This document shows positions 54,405 to 62,385 of a stretch of 64,000 bases of DNA, piece by piece. The translations under genes were made by a program, and so were the position numbers. Source of the DNA: Streptomyces sp. NBC_01439 (GTDB lineage: Bacteria > Actinomycetota > Actinomycetes > Streptomycetales > Streptomycetaceae); contig NZ_CP109487.1 of the NCBI RefSeq assembly GCF_036227605.1, positions 4,042,001 to 4,106,000 of the forward strand, in the 5' to 3' direction. Numbering within the stretch: the first letter of the stretch is position 1; every line of letters starts with the position of its first letter. The notes beneath the pieces were generated by a model. It had not been told where the DNA came from. It saw only the letters and a list, made by a program, of their open reading frames with translations, and searched no databases.

Positions 54405-54434
54405 AGACTATTCCGGCGATTAGCACTCGGTCAA
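54405..54434 (-). promoter_or_regulatory. groES-groEL1 promoter
   Basis: On the minus strand TTGACC (54434-54429) and TAGTCT (54410-54405) are separated by 18 bases. The -35 box lies inside the spacer of the distal CIRCE. Confidence 0.75.
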
Positions 54435-54446
54435 GCGGAGTGCCAA
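54420..54446. promoter_or_regulatory. CIRCE element (distal, HrcA operator)
   Basis: TTAGCACTC, nine bases, GAGTGCCAA, a second CIRCE that overlaps the -35 box of the groES promoter. Confidence 0.9.
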
Positions 54447-54534
54447 TTCTCGACGCCGGGTGTTGCGGGGCTCCTGCGGGGGGCTCGGCGGATTTGCGGC
54501 TCGGTGGCACGTTTCCCTCGTGTCGAGGTGGTTC

Positions 54535-54555
54535 GCCTCAAACGCCGGCGGGGCT
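54535..54555 (-). repeat. Dispersed Streptomyces-type intergenic repeat, left copy
   Basis: Read on the minus strand, AGCCCCGCCGGCGTTTGAGGC. I recognise the CCGGCGTTTGAGGC core as a motif recurring in intergenic regions of Streptomyces genomes. A GGGGCGGTGCCCC hairpin follows. A copy in the opposite orientation is at 55078-55098 with 19 of 21 identical bases. Confidence 0.65.
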
Positions 54556-54720
54556 TCAAAGGGTGGGGCGGTGCCCCGCAGGAGGGTCTCCTCGGCTCGC
54601 GCCAGGCGGCCGCGGTTCTGCCGTTCGGCCTGGGTTGCGCGCTCGTCCTGCGGGGACCCTCCTCCGTGTCCCCACCCCACGGCACGGCTCCGACAGCCCA
54701 ACCTTGTCCCCCACCTGCCC

Positions 54721-54879
54721 ATGAACCTGCACCCCCAACGGGTGACTGACCCCGTTCCCGATGGGCCTGCACCGCCAACGGGTGAGCAGCCCCCTTCCCC
54801 ATGGGCCTGCACCGCCCGGGGGGAGCGGTGTGTTTCCCGGTGGGCCTGCGGCGCCAACAGGTCAGTGAGGGGCTTCCCT
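54721..54879. repeat. 40-bp tandem repeats in the gap 54447-55253
   Basis: Four imperfect units: 54721-54760, 54761-54800, 54801-54839 and 54840-54879, each starting ATG(G/A)(G/A)CCTGCACCG or GTGGGCCTGCGGCG and mostly containing CCAACGGGTGAG; a fifth partial unit starts at 54880. The period is not a multiple of three. The whole 807-bp gap between the groES control region and the response regulator has no convincing gene. Confidence 0.8.
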
Positions 54880-55077
54880 GTGGGTTTGTGCGGCTGAGGG
54901 GAGGGGGGACGTGGTGGGGTGTCCCCGCAGGACGAGGCGCTACCACCGAGCACAACCGAGACGTGCCCGCACGCGCCGAGCCGAGGAGACACCCCACCAC
55001 GGCCCCCCGGACCGACCCACACCAACAACCCGCCACCCCCAACCCCGCCCACCCGCCGAGGCGCGGGCCCGCCCATT

Positions 55078-55098
55078 CAGCCTCGCCGGCGATTGAGG
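55078..55098 (+). repeat. Dispersed Streptomyces-type intergenic repeat, right copy
   Basis: AGCCTCGCCGGCGATTGAGGC followed by GCGCGGGCCCGGGCAGCGCC. A partial second copy of the latter part (GCGCGGGCCCGGGCAGAGCC) is at 55161-55180. Inverted with respect to 54535-54555, so the pair brackets the 40-bp tandem repeats. Confidence 0.65.
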
Positions 55099-55253
55099 CG
55101 CGGGCCCGGGCAGCGCCCGGCAGACGGCAGCAACACGACCAAGCAGCCCGCAGGGCAACGGCGCGGGCCCGGGCAGAGCCCGGCGAGGATCCGGACCCCG
55201 CGCACCGCCGACCAGGCCTCACGGCAAACGCGTCGATATGTGACGCTTGAGCC

Positions 55254-55934
55254 GTGCGCATCCTCGTGGTCGAAGACGAAGAAGGCCTCGCCGAATCCCT
55301 GCGGCGCGGCCTCTCCGCCGACGGCCACCGCGTCGACGTCGCCCACGACGGCCACCGCGGGCTCGACCTCGCCCTCGCCGGTGGCCCGTACGACGTCGTC
55401 CTGCTCGACCTGATGCTCCCGGGTCCCAGCGGCCACGCGATCTGCACCCGCATGCGCGCCCACGGCGACACCACCCCGGTCCTGATGCTCACCGCCCGCG
55501 ACGGCGAGTACGACGAGGCCGAGGGTCTGGACTCCGGCGCCGACGACTACCTCACCAAGCCGTTCTCCTCCGTGGTCCTGGCCGCCCGGATCCGGGCGGT
55601 GGCACGCCGCGCCGGCACGCCGGACCGCGGCACCCTGCAGGCCGGCGACCTCGTCCTGGACCCGCAGGGCCGCCGCTGCCGCCGCGGTGACCGGGACATC
55701 GAACTGACCGCCCGCGAACTGGGCGTCCTCGCTTGTCTGATGGAGCAGCCCGGCCGGGCCGTCGCCAAGCAGGACATCCTGGACGAGGTCTGGGACACCC
55801 CGCACGGCATCGACCCGAACATCGTGGAGGTGTACGTCTCCTCGCTGCGCAAGAAGATCGACGCACCCTTCGGCCGCCACTCGATCCGCACCGTCCACGG
55901 AACCGGCTACCGGATGGCCCCCGACGGTGGTTAG
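55254..55934 (+). CDS. OmpR-family response regulator
   Basis: 226 residues. The receiver has the acidic pair in ILVVEDEEGLAES, phosphoacceptor Asp in VVLLDLMLPGPSG and Lys in DDYLTKPFSS. The winged-helix C-terminus has ELTARELGVLACLMEQPGRA, DILDEVW and a HSIRTVHGTGYRM end. It overlaps the start of the next gene (histidine kinase) by 8 bases. The operon continues to an LCP ligase and FtsW/RodA, so an envelope-related regulon is likely. Confidence 0.95.
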   Translation: MRILVVEDEEGLAESLRRGLSADGHRVDVAHDGHRGLDLALAGGPYDVVLLDLMLPGPSGHAICTRMRAHGDTTPVLMLTARDGEYDEAEGLDSGADDYLTKPFSSVVLAARIRAVARRAGTPDRGTLQAGDLVLDPQGRRCRRGDRDIELTARELGVLACLMEQPGRAVAKQDILDEVWDTPHGIDPNIVEVYVSSLRKKIDAPFGRHSIRTVHGTGYRMAPDGG

Positions 55935-57312
55935 GCCCCGGCGGGCGGATCCCGTGCGCCGTGAAGCCGCCCGCCGCAGGCGACCCGGCATCCGGGCGCG
56001 CACCGCCGCGGCCGCCGCACTCGCGATGGCCGCCGTCCTCGCCGGCGGCGGGCTGTGGTTGCACGCCCTGCTCCGGGCCAACCTCCTCGAGAACACCACC
56101 GGCCGCGCCGAGCTCGCCGCCCGCAAGGTCGCCGCCCAGCTCGACAACCGGACCCTGCCGACCGGCGGACGGCTGGCCGCGCCCGAGAGCGGAGTGGACC
56201 TGGTCCTCGTACGGGACGCGGCCGGGCGGACGGTCGCGTCCACCGGCGATCCGAAGCACGCCCCCGACCTCGGCGGCGCCCCACTGCCCGGCCCCGGTGA
56301 CGACTCCCGGTCGGCCGTGCTCCCGCCGGCGCACTCCGGCGGGGAACGGCGTGCGGTGGTCGTCGTCGAGGCGCCGGGGGCGCACACGGTGTACGCGATG
56401 ACCGTGCTCGGCGACGTGGACGACGCGCCCCGGGCCGTCGCGGTCGGGCTGCTCGCGGGGGCGCCCCCGCTGACCGGCTTCGCCGCCGCCCTCGCCTGGT
56501 GGGTGACCGGCCGCGCGCTGCGCCCGGTGAGCGCGATCCGCTCCGAACTGGCGGCGGTCACGGCGAGCGAGCTGGACCGGCGAGTTCCGGACCCGGGCGG
56601 GGTGGACGAGATCGCGCAGCTGGCCCGGAGCGTCAACGAAACCCTGGACCGGCTGGAGCGTTCCGACGCCCGGCAGCGGCAGTTCACCGCGGACGCCTCC
56701 CACGAGCTGCGCAACCCGCTGGCCGCCGTCCGGTCCCGGCTCGAGGTGGCCCTCGCCATGGACCGCCCCGACCGGGAGTCGGTCGCGGCCGCGCTGGCCG
56801 ATACCGAGCGGCTCCAGGCCGTCGCGGCGGACCTGCTACTGCTGGCCCGCCTCGACGGCGGACCGGCGTCGGCGCCGCGGAGCGAGCCGGTGGACCTGGC
56901 CCTGCTGGCCGCGGAGGACGCGGCGCGGCGGGGTGGCTCGCGGATCGCGCTACGGCTGGACGCGCGGGCGCCCGTACCGGCCTCCGGGGACCCGGCGCGG
57001 CTGGAACGGGCCCTGGCCAACCTCGTGGACAACGCCCTGCGGTACGCCAGCGCCGAGGTGGTCGTACGGGCGGCGGCGCACGACGGATGGACGGTGCTGG
57101 AGGTCACGGACGACGGCCCCGGCATCCCGGAGGCGGACCGGGACCGGGTCTTCGAACGCTTCGTACGGCTGGACGCGGACCGCGGCCGGGCCAGCGGCGG
57201 AACCGGGCTGGGCCTGGCCATCGCCCGGGAGATCGCGCGGGCGCACGGGGGCGACGTACGCGCGCTGCCGGCGCCCGCCGGGGGCGCTCGGCTGGTGCTG
57301 CGCATCCCGTAG
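55927..57312 (+). CDS. Membrane sensor histidine kinase (EnvZ/HPK class)
   Basis: 461 residues from GTG 55927, which lies in the stop region of the response regulator gene (8-base overlap). Two membrane helices (about 25-47 and 170-195) flank an extracytoplasmic sensor of about 120 residues. HAMP region: WWVTGRALRPVSAIRSELAA. The phosphoacceptor His is in FTADASHELRNPLAAVRS. ATP binding: NLVDNALRYA, DDGPGIPEADRDRVFERF and GGTGLGLAIAREIARAHGG. The ligand is unknown. Confidence 0.95.
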   Translation: MVRPRRADPVRREAARRRRPGIRARTAAAAALAMAAVLAGGGLWLHALLRANLLENTTGRAELAARKVAAQLDNRTLPTGGRLAAPESGVDLVLVRDAAGRTVASTGDPKHAPDLGGAPLPGPGDDSRSAVLPPAHSGGERRAVVVVEAPGAHTVYAMTVLGDVDDAPRAVAVGLLAGAPPLTGFAAALAWWVTGRALRPVSAIRSELAAVTASELDRRVPDPGGVDEIAQLARSVNETLDRLERSDARQRQFTADASHELRNPLAAVRSRLEVALAMDRPDRESVAAALADTERLQAVAADLLLLARLDGGPASAPRSEPVDLALLAAEDAARRGGSRIALRLDARAPVPASGDPARLERALANLVDNALRYASAEVVVRAAAHDGWTVLEVTDDGPGIPEADRDRVFERFVRLDADRGRASGGTGLGLAIAREIARAHGGDVRALPAPAGGARLVLRIP

Positions 57313-57361
57313 GCCGGCGCCTCAGGATTCCTTCAGCGGACCTGCGTCAGCATCGGCAGGC

Positions 57362-58606
57362 ATGAGCGCGCACCGGAGGAAGCCGACGACCCGATCCCGC
57401 CGCCGCCACCCGGCCCGCCGCCGGCGGCGGCTGGGCCGCACGCTGCTGGTCACCGGTTGCGCGCTGGTGGGCCTGACGGGCGGCGGAGCCTGGTACCTGT
57501 ACCGCGACCTCGCCGCCGGCATCGGCAGCTCCAAGGCCCTCGAAGGCGCGGAGAAGTCCACGTCCGGCGACAGCAACATCCTGCTCATGGGCCTGGACAG
57601 CCGCCGGGACCAGAACGGCGAGAAACTGCCGGAGGAGGTCCTCGACAAGCTGCACGCCGGCAGTTCGGACATCGGCGGCTACAACGCGAACACCCTGATC
57701 CTGCTGCACGTACCCGGGGACGGCGGCCGGGCGAAGGCCTTCTCGGTGCCGCGCGACGACTTCGTCGACATACCCGGCCACGGCAAGGACAAGATCAAGA
57801 AGGCGTACGGGCTGGCGAAGGAGAAGAAGCAGGAGCAGCTCGCCGCGCGGGGGGTCAAGGACGTCCGGCAGCTAGAGCGGGAGGGCCGGGAGGCGGGGCG
57901 CGCGGCACAGATCGAGACGGTGCGGAACTTCCTGGGGGTCCCCATCGATCACTTCGCCGAGCTGAATCTGGCCGGTTTCTACCACCTCGCGGACGCGCTG
58001 GGCGGGGTACCGGTGTGCCTGAACAAGGCGGTGAAGGACACGTACTCGGGCGCCGACTTCCCGGCGGGCCCACAGACGCTCGACGGCCGGCAGTCGCTCG
58101 CCTTCGTGCGGCAGCGGCACGGCTTGGACAGGGGTGACCTGGACCGGACCAAGCGCCAGCAGGCCTTTCTCGCGGGCGCGACGAAGAAGCTGAACTCGGC
58201 CGGGACCTTCACCGACCCGGCGAATCTGATCAAACTGATCGACGCCGCCAAACAGGACGTGGTCACGGACGAAGGCTGGGATCTCCTCGCGTTCGTGAAG
58301 CAGGCGAAGAACCTGTCCGGCGGGAAGGCGCAATTCACGACACTTCCCATCGAAGGTTTCGGGAGGAACCATGGGGAGGACATCAACGTCGTAGATGATA
58401 TGAAGATAAAGCGCCTCATTGCCGAACAGATCGGACCCGAAGCTTCCGCTGACGCCGGTGCATCGGGCGCCACGTCCTCGCCCCCGTCCCCGTCGCCGTT
58501 CTCGCCTTCGTCCTCGTCCTCACCTTCGTCCTCGCCCGATGCGGCGCCCCCGCCGCCCTCGCCGTCCGCCCCCAAGGAGGGTGGCGGCATCCCGTGCGTG
58601 GACTGA
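57362..58606 (+). CDS. LytR-CpsA-Psr family cell-wall ligase
   Basis: 414 residues from ATG 57362. A basic N-terminus (HRRKPTTRSRRRHPARRRRR) is followed by one membrane helix (LLVTGCALVGLTGGGAWYLY). The LCP domain has SNILLMGLDSRRDQ, FSVPRDDFVDIPG, LAGFYHLADALGGVPVCLN and LAFVRQRHGLDRGDLDRTK with conserved Arg and Asp residues. A Ser/Pro-rich C-terminal tail of about 50 residues ends GGGIPCVD. LCP enzymes attach teichoic-acid-like or other glycopolymers to peptidoglycan. Its end overlaps the ftsW-like start by 13 bases. Confidence 0.9.
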   Translation: MSAHRRKPTTRSRRRHPARRRRRLGRTLLVTGCALVGLTGGGAWYLYRDLAAGIGSSKALEGAEKSTSGDSNILLMGLDSRRDQNGEKLPEEVLDKLHAGSSDIGGYNANTLILLHVPGDGGRAKAFSVPRDDFVDIPGHGKDKIKKAYGLAKEKKQEQLAARGVKDVRQLEREGREAGRAAQIETVRNFLGVPIDHFAELNLAGFYHLADALGGVPVCLNKAVKDTYSGADFPAGPQTLDGRQSLAFVRQRHGLDRGDLDRTKRQQAFLAGATKKLNSAGTFTDPANLIKLIDAAKQDVVTDEGWDLLAFVKQAKNLSGGKAQFTTLPIEGFGRNHGEDINVVDDMKIKRLIAEQIGPEASADAGASGATSSPPSPSPFSPSSSSSPSSSPDAAPPPPSPSAPKEGGGIPCVD

Positions 58607-59988
58607 AACCCCTGACGTCGGCGGTCGCCCGCCGCCGCACCGAGGCGCTGCTCCTGGTCTTCGTCATCGCCATCGCCGTGTTCGGCCACGCCGCCGCGGG
58701 CCTCGCCATGAACGGCGAGCTGCCGCCCAAATTCGTCGACTTCACCATCAGCATGACCCTGCTATCGCTGGTGGGGCACCTGGGGATACGCCGGTTCGCG
58801 GCCTACGCGGACCCGTTGATCTTCCCGCTCGCCATGCTGCTGACCGGCCTGGGACTCGTACTGATCCACCGGCTCGACCAGGGCTACATCGAGCGGTGGA
58901 ACTCGGACGCGAACGCCCCGGGCCAGCTGTTGTGGACGGTGGTCGGCGTCGCCGCCTGCATCGCGGTGCTGGCCCTGTTGCGCGACCACCGGCTGCTCCA
59001 GCGGTTCATCTACATCACGATGGCCGTCGCGCTGGTACTGCTGATCGCGCCGGCGTTCTTCGGCGCGGACACGTACGGCGCCAAGCGGTGGATCATCCTC
59101 TTCGGCTTCTCGGTCCAGCCCGGCGAGTTCGTGAAGATCATGATCGCGATCTTCTTCGCCGGGTACCTGGTCATCCACCGGGACTCGCTGGCCCTGACGG
59201 GCCGCAGGTTCCTGGGCATGCGATTGCCCCCGATGCGGCAGCTCGGCCCCATCGCCACGGTGTGGATCCTCTCGATGCTGGTGCTGATCTTCGAGCGCGA
59301 CCTGGGCACGTCACTGATCTTCTTCGGCGTCTTCGTGGTGATGCTGTACGTCGCCACCGAGCGCACCAGCTGGATCGTGTGCGGCGTGCTCATGGCCTCG
59401 GCGGGCGCCTTCGTCGTCGGCTCGACGGAGCCGCACGTCAAGGCGCGCGTGGCGGCCTGGTTGAACCCGCTCTCCGTCTACTGGGACACCCCTCCCCCGG
59501 GCATCACCTCGGACCAGTCGGCGCAGGCCCTGTTCAGCTTCGGCACGGGCGGCATCTCGGGGACCGGCCTCGGCATGGGCCACCCCGAGCTGATCAAGTT
59601 CGCCGGGCGCAGCGACTTCATCCTCACGACGGTGGGCGAGGAGCTCGGCCTGGCCGGGGTCATGGCCGTACTGATCCTCTACGCGCTCCTCGTGCAGCGG
59701 GGGCTGCGGATGGCCCTCGGCGCGCGCGACCCCTTCGGCAAACTGCTCGCGGTGGGCCTGGCGGCGGCGCTGGCCCTGCAGGTCTTCGTGGTCGCGGGCG
59801 GCGTGACGGGCCTGATCCCCCTGACGGGCAAGGCCCTGCCCTTCCTCGCCAAGGGCGGCTCGTCCCTCCTGGCCAACTGGGTCATGATCGCCCTGCTCCT
59901 GCGCATCAGCGACAGCGCGGAACGCCAACGCGAGGCGGACACCCACGGCCCGGTAGAAACGACGATCACGCCGGTGGTGCGGGTGTAG
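58594..59988 (+). CDS. FtsW/RodA/SpoVE family peptidoglycan polymerase
   Basis: 464 residues from GTG 58594, downstream of AAGGAGG. About ten membrane helices. Family segments: GAKRWIILFGFSVQPGEFVK, ILIFERDLGTSLIFFGVFVV-type sequence, NPLSVYWDTPP, GISGTGLGMGHPE, FILTTVGEELGLAG and the late ALPFLAKGGSSLLANW. SEDS proteins polymerise lipid II with a partner PBP. No PBP gene is adjacent; the companion is the upstream LCP gene and a two-component system. The role may be elongation, sporulation or a specialised division step. Confidence 0.93.
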   Translation: MRGLKPLTSAVARRRTEALLLVFVIAIAVFGHAAAGLAMNGELPPKFVDFTISMTLLSLVGHLGIRRFAAYADPLIFPLAMLLTGLGLVLIHRLDQGYIERWNSDANAPGQLLWTVVGVAACIAVLALLRDHRLLQRFIYITMAVALVLLIAPAFFGADTYGAKRWIILFGFSVQPGEFVKIMIAIFFAGYLVIHRDSLALTGRRFLGMRLPPMRQLGPIATVWILSMLVLIFERDLGTSLIFFGVFVVMLYVATERTSWIVCGVLMASAGAFVVGSTEPHVKARVAAWLNPLSVYWDTPPPGITSDQSAQALFSFGTGGISGTGLGMGHPELIKFAGRSDFILTTVGEELGLAGVMAVLILYALLVQRGLRMALGARDPFGKLLAVGLAAALALQVFVVAGGVTGLIPLTGKALPFLAKGGSSLLANWVMIALLLRISDSAERQREADTHGPVETTITPVVRV

Positions 59989-60096
59989 GGGGCGGGGCTC
60001 TTGGCCAGCGTCGGGGACGTGTACGGGGGTTCCCGGCAGGGCACGTCCCGAGACGGGGCCCATGACAGCCACCTGCCGGGTCGGTGGGCGCACCAC

Positions 60097-60126
60097 ATCG
60101 CTACGCGCTCCTCACCCCTCAGCGTC
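60097..60126 (+). repeat. 30-bp repeat, left copy (inverted partner at 62700)
   Basis: ATCGCTACGCGCTCCTCACC and the following CCTCAGCGTC are identical to the reverse complement of 62700-62729. The similarity fades beyond (CCGTCTTGGG versus CCGTCCTGGG). It lies in the gap 59989-60294, which holds no gene. Confidence 0.85.
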
Positions 60127-60221
60127 CGACGGCCGTCTTGGGTCGGGCATAGGCCGCCCACGGCCCCGGCCCGACGCTCGACCCGCGTCCGACGGACGTC
60201 TGGGGCTGGGCATGGGCCGCC
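60123..60221. repeat. Direct repeat of a 36-bp unit
   Basis: 60123-60158 and 60186-60221, period 63 bp, share the pattern CGTCCGACGG-CGTCT-GGG and GGGCAT-GGCCGCC with 31 of 36 identical bases. Inside the 306-bp gap after the FtsW/RodA gene. Confidence 0.7.
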
Positions 60222-60294
60222 TCGGATCGCTCAGCGCGTCTCCGTGGACGTGTCCGGCGCCCGTACCGGGCTGATCACGGTCTTCGCGGGGGCC

Positions 60295-60504
60295 TCATTC
60301 GGCGGGCTCGACGTTGGCGGCGGACGTGGTGAATTCGCGCCCGGACGGGCCACGGATGTAGGCCAGTTCCACCCAGTGCTCGGTGTAGGCGTCCGAGACG
60401 TTGTCGTTGACCACGGCCATCAGCTCGCCCTCGGCGCCGGAAGCGATGCCGCGGACACGGCGGCGCAGGAGACGGTGAGGCACGTATTCGTACCGCTCAC
60501 TCAT
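60295..60504 (-). CDS. Small hypothetical protein of the GntR locus
   Basis: 69 residues, MSERYEYVPHRLLRRRVRGI onward, with VVNDNVSDAYTEHWVELAYI. A basic N-terminus then acidic/beta-like C-terminus. It overlaps the preceding 51-codon gene by 8 bases (ATGAGTGA), so the two are translationally coupled. It is divergent from the GntR regulator and downstream of its operators. No function can be assigned. Confidence 0.7.
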   Translation of the reverse strand: MSERYEYVPHRLLRRRVRGIASGAEGELMAVVNDNVSDAYTEHWVELAYIRGPSGREFTTSAANVEPAE

Positions 60505-60652
60505 CGGCCGCCCCTTGCAAGGTGCTGAGGAAGCGCTCCCAGCCGACCAGCGCCCGCCCGAGCAGGTCTTCGCTGGGCTCGCATATGACGGCCACCCTCA
60601 CCGGGAGGGCGTCGCCCGTGTCGACGGTGAAGACATCGCGATGCTGCGACAT
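60497..60652 (-). CDS. 51-residue micro-protein of the GntR locus
   Basis: ATG 60652 to TGA 60497. It reads MSQHRDVFTVDTGDALPVRV, then AVICEPSEDLLGRALVGWER and FLSTLQGAADE. A GAGGAG Shine-Dalgarno lies nine bases upstream. Too short for standard gene finding, but codon use matches its neighbours and the stop is coupled to the next gene. The operators at 60694 and 60745 lie just upstream, so it is probably repressed by the GntR protein. Function unknown. Confidence 0.65.
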   Translation of the reverse strand: MSQHRDVFTVDTGDALPVRVAVICEPSEDLLGRALVGWERFLSTLQGAADE

Positions 60653-60693
60653 ACAGATCACTCCTCACTCATGAGGCCACCCCACGATCGGCC

Positions 60694-60703
60694 TCTCTAG
60701 AGA
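60694..60703. promoter_or_regulatory. GntR-type operator site 1
   Basis: Perfect palindrome TCTCTAGAGA, nearest the two micro-genes. Confidence 0.75.
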
Positions 60704-60744
60704 TGTATTCACTACAGCCGACCCTGCCTCGATCCGTCAATAGT

Positions 60745-60754
60745 TCTCTAGAGA
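60745..60754. promoter_or_regulatory. GntR-type operator site 2
   Basis: Second identical TCTCTAGAGA, 51 bp from site 1 (about five helical turns). Confidence 0.75.
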
Positions 60755-60812
60755 TGCCATGGGAAGGGGGGCCGCCGCTGGTGCGTGCGGTGCCTCACCT
60801 CTGGCCCTAGGG

Positions 60813-60822
60813 TGTCTAGAGA
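60813..60822. promoter_or_regulatory. GntR-type operator site 3
   Basis: TGTCTAGAGA, one change from sites 1 and 2, touching the Shine-Dalgarno of the gntR gene itself; suggests autorepression. Confidence 0.7.
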
Positions 60823-60831
60823 GGAGAAGGA

Positions 60832-61602
60832 GTGATCGGTTTCATGACCAGCCAGGGCAGCAGCCGTCAGCCGAAATACCGGCGGATCGCCGATGCGCTG
60901 AGGACGGCCATTCAGGCGGGCGAGTACGGTCCGGGCGACCGGCTGCCGGGTGAGAACGACCTCATGGCCACCTACGAGGTCGCGCGGATGACCGCGCGCC
61001 AGGCCCTCGGCGTACTGCAGAACGAAGGACTCGCGGAGGCCCGGAAGGGCGCCGGCGTCTTCGTCCGGGCGTTCAGGCCCCTGCGGCGGCGCGGTATTCA
61101 GCGGCTGGCGCAGGAGCAGTGGGGTGCGGGGCGGTCGATCTGGTCCGATGAGTCCGAGGACCGGGAGCTGGTCGTCGACCAGGTCGAGGTGCGCGAAGGG
61201 GAGGCGGACGACCGTGTCTGCGACGCACTCGGCGTTCCGGCGGGGACTCGGGTGTGGGTGCGCAGCCGCCGTTTCGTGCTCGACGGCAAGCCCGCGCTCT
61301 TCGCGGTGTCGTACCTGCCGGCCGACGTCGTCGGGGACTCCGCCATCACGCAAGTCGACACCGGTCCCGGCGGGACGTACGCGCGGCTGGCCGAGCTGGG
61401 GCACGGGCCCGTTCGTTTCCGGGAGGAGGTGCGGTCCCGGATGCCTTCGGCCGCCGAGGCCGAGCGGCTCTCGCTTTCGACGGGCACGCCCGTGATCCAG
61501 ATCGTGCGCACCGCGTTCGCCGGGGGCGGGCGGGTCGTCGAGGTCAACGAGATGACGCTCGACTCCGCCGCCTACGTGCTGGAGTACGACTTCGACGCCT
61601 AG
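60832..61602 (+). CDS. GntR/HutC-type regulator with UTRA domain
   Basis: 256 residues from GTG 60832 (Shine-Dalgarno GAGGAG then AAGGA); ATG 60844 is an alternative. N-terminal winged helix: YRRIADALRTAIQAGEYGPG, DRLPGENDLMATYEVARMTA and RQALGVLQNEGLAEARKGAG. The UTRA effector domain spans about 90-250, with VWVRSRRFVLDGKPALFAVS and VIQIVRTAFA. HutC-type regulators bind small effectors such as sugars or amino acids. Three CTAGAG-type palindromes in its divergent promoter region are its probable operators. Stop codon shared with the convergent gene. Confidence 0.92.
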   Translation: MIGFMTSQGSSRQPKYRRIADALRTAIQAGEYGPGDRLPGENDLMATYEVARMTARQALGVLQNEGLAEARKGAGVFVRAFRPLRRRGIQRLAQEQWGAGRSIWSDESEDRELVVDQVEVREGEADDRVCDALGVPAGTRVWVRSRRFVLDGKPALFAVSYLPADVVGDSAITQVDTGPGGTYARLAELGHGPVRFREEVRSRMPSAAEAERLSLSTGTPVIQIVRTAFAGGGRVVEVNEMTLDSAAYVLEYDFDA

Positions 61603-62211
61603 AAGGGCGGGCAGTCGCTGTAGCCCGACGGCTCGGGCGGCGGGACGTGGGGGCTGGGGGTCCGCAGGAGCGTCACCGCCTCCGCTACGCGGCCCAGCTC
61701 CACCAGGAGCGGGCCGAGGGTCCGCCGGTGATCCAGGCGGTCCGTTTCCAGCAGGGTGACGGCCTCCTCCGGGCGTCCGGCGTCGATCAGCAGGTGGGCC
61801 AGGTCCTTCTTCGCGTAAGGGCTCGCGCCCTCGGGGTGTGCGAGCGCCAGCGCGTCGTCGAGTCGGCCGGACGCGGCCAGGAGGGGCCCGCGCAGCCGGG
61901 ACAGCTCCCACTCCTCCCCGCCCGGCCGGGCCTTGAGCGAGGTGGGCGAGGGAGACGGCCTCATCGACGCGACCACCGGCCTCCAGCAGCCGCGCCGCTT
62001 CGGCGGTCGCCGTCCACCAGCCGGTGTCGACGTAGGGGGCCAGTACCTCCAGGGCCTCGGACGGCGCGCCCCGGTCGGCCAGCAGGCGTGCCCAGGCGCG
62101 GGCGCAGAACCAGTCGCCGTCCTCCGCCAAGGCCTGGCCGCGCACCACGTCGTCGTGCCCGAGGGCGAGGAGCCGGTCGACGAGGTCCGGTGGCAGGCAC
62201 TCGTCGTGCAT
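61599..62211 (-). pseudogene. Tetratricopeptide-like protein, frameshifted
   Basis: Two overlapping frames hold one protein. From ATG 62211 the first 93 codons read MHDECLPPDLVDRLLALGHD, then VVRGQALAEDGDWFCARAWA and EAARLLEAGGRVDEAVSLAH. Then the match continues in another frame (KARPGGEEWELSRLRGPLLA, GRLDDALALAHPEGASPYAK, AGRPEEAVTLLETDRLDHRR) to TAG 61599. Both halves show the same repeat style (EA-x-L-L-x-AGR-x-x-EA). The switch lies at about 61933-61940. Either a real +1 frameshift, a base insertion inactivating the gene, or a sequencing error. Confidence 0.65.
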
Positions 62212-62385
62212 GGTGGTCCTGCGGTGGAGTACGGCGGCGTCCGTGGCCGCACCCCATGGCGCCCGTTCGCGCGACCGGGCGGGTCCCTTCCGGTGATTGC
62301 CGGGCGCCGCGCGAGCCGGGCGGGACCGGTGCGGGTAGGCCCTCTTCGCAACGACGGACGTCGAGCACCGTTGAGGAGATCAACC

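Noticed and set aside
60748..61930. Continuation of the 62211 frame past 61930 as one 487-residue protein
   Set aside because: After about 61930 the frame is antisense to the GntR gene and has no repeat-like sequence; the true continuation is in the adjacent frame.
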